27,419 nucleotides of DNA from positions 1 to 27,419 of the forward strand of contig JABXJY010000009.1 in assembly GCA_013375385.1 (NCBI GenBank), read 5' to 3'. A program made the position numbers and the translations under genes. A model generated the notes under the pieces. That model was not told where the DNA came from. It did not search any database and saw only the letters and a list, made by a program, of their open reading frames with translations. Below are positions 7,592 through 14,293 of this stretch, piece after piece. The stretch's first letter is position 1. Every line of letters starts with the position of its first letter. The stretch comes from Desulfobacterales bacterium (GTDB lineage Bacteria; Desulfobacterota; DSM-4660; Desulfatiglandales; B25-G16).

Positions 7592-8418
7592 ATCCCTACC
7601 TCCTATCTTCACGATAATACTGAGTTACCTTCTGCATCCTTTTTCCCGAGAGGAACTTTCACTTCCAGCGCCCTTGTTCTCAAGGCCTCCATTACCCATG
7701 GAGTTCATTAACTCCTTAATCTCAAGACAAAGGTCTGTTCAATCAGGTAATTTACTCAAAAACACTAAAACCCCACTCATTTATGAATGAGGGCTGTTTT
7801 GTTTTGGTATTAACCCCTATCTTACTAGGTACAAATACCTAGTTAGGTCAGATAGCCTGTTTCTTGACCCTGTCAAGCAGGATTGGCATTTGTCCACCTC
7901 GTATTACCGATACAGCCACAGGCACCTTTACACCAAAGACATCATCACCAAGTTATTTAATAGGGCGAACCTGGAGAAGGTGAAATGATCAGGGAAGGTT
8001 TATCACATGGAAGGCCCCAGAACTTCTCAAAGGACACACCGTTATCTACCCCGCTAAACAGAACGGCAATTACCATCTCTTATGTGCCAGTGCCGTCTAT
8101 GCATTCTTTAAAAGGATTGATCATCAAGTTATTTAACAGGGTGAATTTGATTCTCAAGTTCAGGATCTCATTGCGTATCGTGCAGATTGTTTCATGAGTG
8201 AAGCGATTTGTGGTTTGGTTATGGCTGCTTACAGCCGAAACGTTCTGCTACCTTGTGAACTTGGGAAGCAAATGTCCCGGGTTCCTGATTTCTTGCTAAT
8301 TATCGGCCAACCATCTTAGATCCTCGGAGCGACCATCTCATCAAAGCTCCATCTCTCGGCAATCCGATAGACCGTCTAACCGGAAGAAGTTTTTTTTCGA
8401 CTAGCTCCCGGCAGATCT
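7592..8418. other. Long intergenic region with regulatory element and possible gene remnants
   Basis: About 830 bp lacks a convincing gene. It contains the conserved upstream element (7738-7847). Between about 7860 and 8320 there are short open stretches that read like decayed coding sequence: on the plus strand about 60 codons ending at TAG near 8320, with no start, and on the minus strand about 30 codons ending near 7853. The phrase CAAGTTATTTAA(T/C)AGGG occurs twice, near 7950 and 8130. No family could be assigned. Confidence 0.4.
7738..7847 (-). promoter_or_regulatory. Conserved upstream element, copy a (hdr/met/fdh operon)
   Basis: This is one of three related sequences (others at 12351-12457 and 18470-18578), all upstream of minus-strand genes and in the same orientation. 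Reading toward the operon it has an operator-like palindrome ACTAGGTA-CAAA-TACCTAGT (7824-7843), a CCTA/TAGG half-site, an imperfect hairpin (7767-7800, loop TATG on the plus strand), and a conserved block with GAGTAAA and TACC nearest the gene. The hairpin is about 175 bp from the proposed TTG start. The role is inferred to be transcription or leader-RNA control. Confidence 0.6.
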
Positions 8419-8805
8419 TTAGGTTTCCAGAAGTCTTGCCAGTCGTTCCAACAGAAGATTGGGGTCAACTGGCTTATCGATATAGTCTTCGGCTTCCAAC
8501 TCGAGCCCCATGCTCTTGGCATATCGACTCTGGGTTAAATGATCGCTGATCGCTGTTAAGACCAGAATAGGAATATGGGCGCATTCAGGATCACTCTTGA
8601 TCTCCTTGCAGGCTACAAATCCATCCTTCTCCGGCATCATTAGGTCCATAATTATGGCATCGGGTCTCTCTTTCTTGGTCTTATCGATTCCTTCTTGACC
8701 ATTGTAGGCATCAATTACCTCATACGAGGCTGTTTCCAAAGACATCCGCAACATCTTCACCATTTCTGGCTCATCATCTACCACCAAAATCTTCTTCTTT
8801 CCCAT
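8419..8805 (-). CDS. Stand-alone response-regulator receiver protein
   Basis: This 128-residue protein consists of only a CheY-like receiver domain. It has the acidic pair in VVDDEPEM, the phospho-acceptor Asp in AIIMDLMMPEKDG, the Thr/Ser position in ILVLTAIS and the Lys in YIDKPVDP. There is no output domain, so it must act by protein contact or as a phosphorelay intermediate. It lies 100 bp downstream of the sensor kinase gene in the same direction and has its own strong ribosome site (GGAGG) before ATG 8805; the pair is probably cognate. Confidence 0.92.
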   Translation of the reverse strand: MGKKKILVVDDEPEMVKMLRMSLETASYEVIDAYNGQEGIDKTKKERPDAIIMDLMMPEKDGFVACKEIKSDPECAHIPILVLTAISDHLTQSRYAKSMGLELEAEDYIDKPVDPNLLLERLARLLET

Positions 8806-8905
8806 TATTCCTCCTTCCTTTCTTCTATAATTTAAGGTGCAAAATCCAGGAATTAAGGGTTACCACCACGGTTCTGCAATTCATCACCCAGGACAGGGGT
8901 TTCGC

Positions 8906-11302
8906 CTACTCCTGGTTTTTGGGTAAGGTAAATATGAACTTTACCCATTTTCCTTGCTCCGACTCTGCCCAGATCTTTCCTCCGTGTCTCACAATGACTT
9001 CCCTTGTATTGTATAACCCCAATCCACTTCCCCTTAATGGGGATTTTTCGTCCAATCTCATGAACTTTTCAAATACTGTCTCCAATTTGTTCTGGGGGAT
9101 ACCCTCTCCTTCATTTCTCACGTTAAAGCTAAAGCCTTTTTCATTTTCCTTAAATCCCAGGGAGATTTCTCCTCCCTCTCTCCCATACTTGATGGCATTG
9201 CTCACCAAATTGGTATAGACGACATCAAGCAATAAGGGGTCAGCCTCAATTTCCACCATTTCAAATGCTTTCTTGTTTTCTATGGTAATTTTCATCCTCT
9301 TCTCATTGGCATTCATGGTCTCACGACGTATCAATGGATTTATGACCTCTTGGAAGAGACCAAACCTCTTTTTGGTGATCTCCAGTTCCCCGGTCTCTAT
9401 CTTGGATAATCGAAGGTATTTATCGCTCATATCGATGAGTCGGTTTGTGCTTCTCAACATAGAATCAACCGCCTGTTTTTGCTTATCGGTGCTGAGAGGA
9501 CCTATGGTCTTATCACGCAACATGATCAAATATCCCTTCAAGATCCCCAGAGGTTGTTTGATTTCATGGGTAGCAAAACCCAACACCTCTAAATAGTGTG
9601 TGTTGAGGTCTTTCAATTTTTCTTCAATCAGCTTTCTCTCGGTAATATCGATATTTAAGCCTTCATAATCTATTATTTCGCCGCTTTCGCCTCTCTTGGC
9701 ATGAGCAGTCAATAAAATGGTAATCTTCTGCCCATCCTTTCCCTTGAAATCGACTTCAAAGTCTTTCACAAAGCCATCCCTCTCTATAAGGCCCTGAAAG
9801 ATCTCTCTGTCCTTGGGGTTCAAATACACGTCCCTGGCGATATCCAGCGCCAAAAACTCCTCCTTGTTAGCATATCCCAGCATATCCAGCATGGCCTGGT
9901 TACAATCTATGAATCTTCCATCTCTACTGCTGATAAATATACCGTGTCGAACCCTCTCGACTAGGCTACGATACTTTTCCTCTGACCTTCTTAATTCCTC
10001 ATTTATTGAGTCCTTCGCCTCGAGCGTATCCTTAAGCGATTTTGCCATTCTGTCGAAGGAAAGCCCTAAAGTCCTGAACTCATCCTTTGACTGTATCTCT
10101 ACTCGATAATCTAAATTTCCTCGGGACACCTCCTCAGTTGCTTGGACTAATCCTGCGATGGGTCTCGTGATGCCTCTTGCCAGGAAAAATCCCAGGATCA
10201 GCACTGTGATCACTCCCAATAGGGCAATCCCCAGAAAGTCCCTGATGACGTTATTCCTGATATCCAGGAAGGGTTGTTCCAGAATGCCTACATAGAGCAT
10301 GCCGATAACTTCCCCCTTGATGTTCTCTATAGGGCTGTAGGCAGCGATATACCAGTCGTTCACCACAAAGGCTCTCCCTACCCAATCTTTAGCATTCTCC
10401 AATACTGTATCATACACCTCTTCAGATGCTCTGGTCTCTATAGCCCGCAGCCCATTGGGCTTTTTTACATTGGTTGAGATACGAAGGTCCCACTGGAAGA
10501 TAGTGGCAGTGCCCATGTCTCTTCCTTTATACTTTCCACCCTTATAGACAGTGTCTCTAATCCGGTCCACAATGGAGTAATCACGATTGAGCAGCTTACC
10601 TCCGTATAGGACCCCCATAAGGTTATTGTTATTGTCCAGGATGGGGGCTGCTACCTTTAGCATCATCCCGCTGGTCTCTCTGTCTTCAGGTCGGGGCTTA
10701 GTCTTGGGGGTAGGGATGAACACCATATAGGCCTGCCTCTCCAGACCTGCTCCTTCCTTCTTCAACTCTTCCCGGGGGACTATCTGGGTAGAGGCAACAA
10801 CCCTCTTCTTCAGGGCCCTGCACACCAATTCATCATTGGACTCATCATCTCCAACATTATAGGGATACCTAGTCCTCAGCATAACTTTTCCGTTTTTGTC
10901 AGTTAGGGTCAAGACGTCCAGGCCATGACTTTCCCTCACTCGCTCAAGCTCACTTTTCAGTGCCTCCAATTGACCGGCTACTATGCCCTCCTCGAGGAAT
11001 TTCCTTTCTGAGGTCAAGTGCACCACCAGTTCTATATCTCTGAGTCTGTTGTTGTATACTATCAAGGCAGAATTCATGTCGACTTTAACCTTATTCCGGG
11101 CCTGTTTCAGTACAGTATTGCTGAACAGGTGTATCCCCAGACTCAAAGCCACCAGACTGCCCATAACTACCACTATTATCAAAATAAAAATGATTTTAGC
11201 CCGAAAGGATATGGGTTTAATCTTAAGTTTTTCTTTTATTCTCATGTCATACCAAGTCCTTGTCTTCGGACTTTTTTGTAAGGGCTCAGAGTTCTGCTGC
11301 AT
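8906..11302 (-). CDS. Membrane sensor histidine kinase (Cache-HAMP-PAS-HisKA-HATPase)
   Basis: This is a 798-residue kinase. One transmembrane helix (about residues 35-58) precedes a roughly 290-residue extracytoplasmic region that resembles Cache sensor modules (for example LTDKNGKVMLRTRYP and AAPILDNNNNLMGVLYGG). A second helix (about 352-372) leads to a HAMP domain (ITRPIAGLVQATEEVSRGNLDYRV), a PAS domain (about 440-560), HisKA with the phospho-acceptor His in ATHEIKQPLG, and an ATPase domain with NLVSNAIKY and GSGLGLY. It begins inside the last codons of metF2 (17-bp overlap), so expression is tied to metF2. The start could instead be the internal ATG at 11245. The ligand is unknown. Confidence 0.9.
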   Translation of the reverse strand: MQQNSEPLQKSPKTRTWYDMRIKEKLKIKPISFRAKIIFILIIVVVMGSLVALSLGIHLFSNTVLKQARNKVKVDMNSALIVYNNRLRDIELVVHLTSERKFLEEGIVAGQLEALKSELERVRESHGLDVLTLTDKNGKVMLRTRYPYNVGDDESNDELVCRALKKRVVASTQIVPREELKKEGAGLERQAYMVFIPTPKTKPRPEDRETSGMMLKVAAPILDNNNNLMGVLYGGKLLNRDYSIVDRIRDTVYKGGKYKGRDMGTATIFQWDLRISTNVKKPNGLRAIETRASEEVYDTVLENAKDWVGRAFVVNDWYIAAYSPIENIKGEVIGMLYVGILEQPFLDIRNNVIRDFLGIALLGVITVLILGFFLARGITRPIAGLVQATEEVSRGNLDYRVEIQSKDEFRTLGLSFDRMAKSLKDTLEAKDSINEELRRSEEKYRSLVERVRHGIFISSRDGRFIDCNQAMLDMLGYANKEEFLALDIARDVYLNPKDREIFQGLIERDGFVKDFEVDFKGKDGQKITILLTAHAKRGESGEIIDYEGLNIDITERKLIEEKLKDLNTHYLEVLGFATHEIKQPLGILKGYLIMLRDKTIGPLSTDKQKQAVDSMLRSTNRLIDMSDKYLRLSKIETGELEITKKRFGLFQEVINPLIRRETMNANEKRMKITIENKKAFEMVEIEADPLLLDVVYTNLVSNAIKYGREGGEISLGFKENEKGFSFNVRNEGEGIPQNKLETVFEKFMRLDEKSPLRGSGLGLYNTREVIVRHGGKIWAESEQGKWVKFIFTLPKNQE

Positions 11303-12173
11303 CTAAGACCGCCGGGATATTCTTTTCCCAACCGATGGGCATGAGGTAAACACCCTGGCAAAGGTTCTTCAATTCCTTGATAAGCCGAGCGGCAATGGCC
11401 ATGCTCACTTCTACCCGGCTCTTAGCCTTTTCCATCTCGGCAATGAGGTCTTCGGGGATAAAGACATTATCGATATTTTTATTCATAAAACGGGCCATAG
11501 AGGCAGATTTTAAAAGCATTATTCCCGCTATGATAGGAACCCTGATGTGCTCAACCTCCCTAATGAACTTCTCGAAGCTCCCTATATCATAGACCGGGGA
11601 GGTCTGAAAAAATTTGGCCCCTGCCATAACCTTTCTTTCCATTTTCGCTATCTCTGATTTTAAGGCCCCTTCGGACTCGATCATTATATTTAGCCCGGCC
11701 CCCACGAAGAAGTCAGGACGGCCCTGGAGTTCATTTCCCGCCAGATCAAAACCCTCGTTTAACCTTTTCACGGTATCCAAAAGTTTCAAGGAATCTAAAT
11801 CGAAAACAGGTTTGGCCTCCGGGTGGTCTCCAAAAGTCACATCGTCACCTGTTATAACTAATATATTTTCGATTCCCAATGCCCAGGCACCTAAGAGATC
11901 TGCTTGTAAGGCCAGTCTATTTCTGTCTCTGCAGGTAAAGTGGAGGATAGGATCAAAGCCCTCTTCTTTTAAGATATGAGCAACCGCCAAGGCACTCATT
12001 CTCATTACCGAGCTTTTCAGGTCAGTAATATTGTAGGCATGTACCCTTTCTTTGAGCGGTTCCAGAAACTCTAGCATCTGGGAAATATCAACCCCTTTTG
12101 GGGGAATAGCAGGTGGCCCCACTTCAGAGGTTATGACAAATTTTCCACTACTTAAGCTTTTTCGGAAATCCAT
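11286..12173 (-). CDS. metF: Second methylenetetrahydrofolate reductase (MetF) paralogue
   Basis: This 295-residue protein is a clear MetF homologue: TSEVGPPAIPP near the N-terminus, YNITDLKSSVMRMS, FTCRDRNR, VITGDD followed by FDLDSLKLLDT, and a C-terminal MPIGWEKNIP that parallels MAIEWEEMVP in the first copy. ATG 12173 has AAAGGAG upstream. Unlike metF at 2620-3549 it has no metV beside it; its stop lies inside the start of a sensor kinase gene, and its upstream region holds copy b of the conserved element. It may be a specialised or regulatory isozyme, or one that draws MetV and Hdr partners from the other operon. The reaction assignment is family-based. Confidence 0.88.
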   Translation of the reverse strand: MDFRKSLSSGKFVITSEVGPPAIPPKGVDISQMLEFLEPLKERVHAYNITDLKSSVMRMSALAVAHILKEEGFDPILHFTCRDRNRLALQADLLGAWALGIENILVITGDDVTFGDHPEAKPVFDLDSLKLLDTVKRLNEGFDLAGNELQGRPDFFVGAGLNIMIESEGALKSEIAKMERKVMAGAKFFQTSPVYDIGSFEKFIREVEHIRVPIIAGIMLLKSASMARFMNKNIDNVFIPEDLIAEMEKAKSRVEVSMAIAARLIKELKNLCQGVYLMPIGWEKNIPAVLDAAEL

Positions 12174-12350
12174 TTTCTCTCCTTTCTTAGAATTAACCCT
12201 CTATTTTGGTCCTCCCTTTTACTTCATTGCCGGCAGTGTCACATCCTTCATTCATCGTCTTTGTTGTCCGTCTGCATCATGACCCGGCTTACAATCTTCG
12301 TGGGTACAAGGATCGCCCTCGTTGTCAGTGTATTCGAATAAAGAGCTAGA

Positions 12351-12457
12351 TTCAATCCGGTACTTTACCCAAAAACAAGAAAACCACACCCATTTGCGAA
12401 TGGGGGTGGTTTTGTTTGGGCCTATTCCCTATCCGTGGTAGGGTGAAATACCTAACC
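12351..12457 (-). promoter_or_regulatory. Conserved upstream element, copy b (metF2-kinase-receiver operon)
   Basis: This copy has the best hairpin of the three: AAAACCACACCCATT (from 12380) pairs with AATGGGGGTGGTTTT (to 12413) around loop TGCG with one A-G mismatch. The half-sites CCCTA-7-TAGGG and TAGG-8-CCTA lie at about 12428-12454. The hairpin is about 206 bp from the metF2 start. It also lies downstream of the 12584-12850 remnant and might act as a terminator for that transcript. The remainder of 12174-12583 shows nothing else recognisable. Confidence 0.6.
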
Positions 12458-12583
12458 AACTTCATCTATCCTCTTGCGTTGATTCACGGTAACTCCTCCC
12501 TATCTCTTCAAAAAGGGTTAGTGTCTCAAGGGTTTCCTGCTCCACGCAAGGAGGCTCTGGGCTATTGAGCGTGCATATCCCGA

Positions 12584-12850
12584 TCATTTTAGCTCTTCAA
12601 GGATAGCATCTATTACCTTTGGCACCGTGGCCTCCACCTCCGGCGACAGCCTCATTCCCCATGAGATCTCCTTGGGCTCCACCCCGATGATCGCCACCTC
12701 CCCATGGCAACCGAGCCCCTCGTCTCTGAGGATCAGGTTCCCAATGCCTATGATTACCGTGTTCTTCTCTGTCATCTGACAAAACATCCCCCAAGGGGCC
12801 TTCCCTCGAGGGATACCGTCAACGACGATGATAAGCATGCTCCCAGCCAT
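12584..12850 (-). pseudogene. Rearranged remnant of a hydrogenase maturation protease
   Basis: This 88-codon frame holds pieces of a HycI/HyaD-type nickel hydrogenase maturation endopeptidase. From Met26 it reads VIIGIGNLILRDEGLG, the family's N-terminal motif with the metal-binding Asp, then jumps directly to GVEPKEISWG and LSPEVEATVPKVIDAI, the family's C-terminus. About 90 middle residues, including the second metal site, are missing from that place. The first 25 codons contain LIIVVDG, similar to the middle of the family (IIVDAVRGG), so the pieces appear out of order. A protein of this form is unlikely to be active. A start at 12775 would give the N-terminal and C-terminal pieces only. 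No hydrogenase gene is visible nearby. Confidence 0.65.
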
Positions 12851-12868
12851 CGTTCTATTTCATCAAGT

Positions 12869-13495
12869 TCACCATATTTCAGCACTTTTCCTCAACTCAA
12901 GCCAGCGCCTCTGCGATCGTTTAAGGGGCCCGATCTGTTCCTCTATCCACGAGATATCACCGGTCAAGATGGCAAGTTTCTCTGGCCCTGTCAAATCATA
13001 CTCATCTAAGGCATCTGTAGGATACTCGAGGAGGCTTGTTAAGAATTCATCATCGGATGCGGCCCGCTCCAGAACCCTGATCATCTCCTCCTTGTGAATC
13101 AGGATCTGTTCCTCAGGCACTTGCGTAGCAGCTATAGCAAGTGCTGAGGCCACCGCCTTGAGAAGTTGATCAGGGGTAAATGGCTTTTCCAGATAATCTG
13201 CTGCCCCCAGTTTCATAGCCTGGACCGCTGACCTGACTGTGGCATACCCGGTGATGATAACAACGGGAAGGGATGGCTTGGCCCTCTTAATATGCATGAG
13301 GACCCTCATGCCGCCAATGTCCGGCATGCGGATGTCGGTCAGGACAATGTCATATGGTCTCTCGATGGCCCAGTTGAGTCCCTCCCGACCGCTCAGCGAG
13401 ACAGCAACCTCGTAGTTTTCAGCGGTGAGTATCTTGCTGACACTGTCTAAGACTATCTGTTCGTCATCAATTACCAGGGCTTTCTTTTTTGCCAC
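12869..13495 (-). CDS. Receiver protein with uncharacterised C-terminal domain, copy 1
   Basis: This 208-residue protein has an NtrC-like receiver domain (about 1-122): acidic pair in VIDDEQIV, phospho-Asp in IVLTDIRMPDIGG, Thr in VIITGYAT and Lys in YLEKPFTP. The remaining 85 residues contain ASDDEFLTSLLEYPTDALDEYDLT and EKLAILTGDISWIEE, a helical segment that is not a helix-turn-helix and vaguely recalls small helical LigA-like domains. GTG 13495 follows GGAGG. The gene lies 74 bp downstream of the CBS-ACT gene. It is nearly identical to 17049-17675; differences are confined to the last codons (for example LKRSQRRWLEL against LTRSQRRWLKL). Confidence 0.88.
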   Translation of the reverse strand: MAKKKALVIDDEQIVLDSVSKILTAENYEVAVSLSGREGLNWAIERPYDIVLTDIRMPDIGGMRVLMHIKRAKPSLPVVIITGYATVRSAVQAMKLGAADYLEKPFTPDQLLKAVASALAIAATQVPEEQILIHKEEMIRVLERAASDDEFLTSLLEYPTDALDEYDLTGPEKLAILTGDISWIEEQIGPLKRSQRRWLELRKSAEIW

Positions 13496-14205
13496 GGAGG
13501 CCCTCCTTTCTACAGCTTGGTGAGTTCATTCAAAAATCCCTCAATTCGCAATTCACAATTCCTCGATTCCTACCCCACATAGGTAACATTGAAACCCGAG
13601 GATCTGAGCTCTTTAGCTATTGGTTCGGCATCGTCGCACTGTAATCGTAAAACTACCATATAATAGTCTTCCTCAGGCTCCTTGAGGCTCATCAAACTCA
13701 ACAAGACCGTTTTATGCTTATCAAGGATTTCCATTATCCTCTGCATATTACCAAATACATCAGGAGCCTTTATAGTTATTCTCTTGCCCTTTTTTGTTAC
13801 CCCCAAAACCCTTGTCATAAGCCTCACAATATCTGATTCGGTGACAATGCCAACAAGTCTACCACCTTCCACTACCGGAAAGCCACCATAGCCCAATTCT
13901 TGTCCCAATTGCAACGCCTCTTCAGGCGGCATATCAGGGGAGATCGTATATGGGTTCTTGACCATGATGTCCTTGACGGTCATCTTGGCCAGGAGGTAGT
14001 GCAATTCATGGATGCTCAGAGCTGTGGCTGGCGAAGGCGATGCCTCGAGAAGCATGTGCTTGGTTACGAGGCCCACCAGTTTACCCTTTTTCATAACCGG
14101 CAGTCTCCTGATCTTGTGTGCCTCCATTATCTTTCTGGCATCGTGGATTGAGGTATTCACATCAACAGCTACCACATTGGTACTCATAATATCTCTTGTT
14201 CTCAT
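12871..14205. repeat. Duplicated CBS-ACT + receiver segment, copy 1
   Basis: This segment matches 17051-18385 at a constant offset of 4180 bp. Positions 12954-13884 (931 bp, including the gap between the genes) are identical to 17134-18064, whereas the two ends differ at many sites. Both copies have the same orientation and flank the kinase-receiver pair at 14294-16575. Confidence 0.93.
13570..14205 (-). CDS. AcuB-type CBS-CBS-ACT domain protein, copy 1
   Basis: This 211-residue protein has two CBS domains (RDIMSTNVVAVD...RRLPVMKKGKLVGLVT, then VKDIMVKNPYTISPD...GGFPVVEGGRLVGIVTESD) and a C-terminal ACT-like segment beginning ITIKAPDVFGNMQRIMEIL. This is the AcuB architecture; CBS pairs usually bind adenosine nucleotides or S-adenosylmethionine, and ACT domains bind amino acids. 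An upstream GTG (14214) is possible, but AGGTGG lies 5 nt before ATG 14205, which also matches the start of copy 2. It is followed by the receiver gene, and the pair is duplicated at 17049-18385. The specific ligand and target are unknown. Confidence 0.87.
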   Translation of the reverse strand: MRTRDIMSTNVVAVDVNTSIHDARKIMEAHKIRRLPVMKKGKLVGLVTKHMLLEASPSPATALSIHELHYLLAKMTVKDIMVKNPYTISPDMPPEEALQLGQELGYGGFPVVEGGRLVGIVTESDIVRLMTRVLGVTKKGKRITIKAPDVFGNMQRIMEILDKHKTVLLSLMSLKEPEEDYYMVVLRLQCDDAEPIAKELRSSGFNVTYVG

Positions 14206-14293
14206 CGTTGCCACCTATTGTTTTTCTTCTGATACATAAGATACCGGCAACGTTTTGGTTGGAGATAGGATTTGATCCGATACTTTTTGTTCC

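Noticed and set aside
7592..7612. GTG 7612 as start of the first HdrA-like gene
   Set aside because: An AGGAGG sequence lies inside this extension with ideal spacing to TTG 7591, and nothing comparable precedes GTG.
12380..12413. Simple Rho-independent terminator
   Set aside because: The same hairpin recurs in two places where no gene ends just upstream, together with conserved flanks, so termination alone does not explain it; it may still terminate the remnant at 12584.
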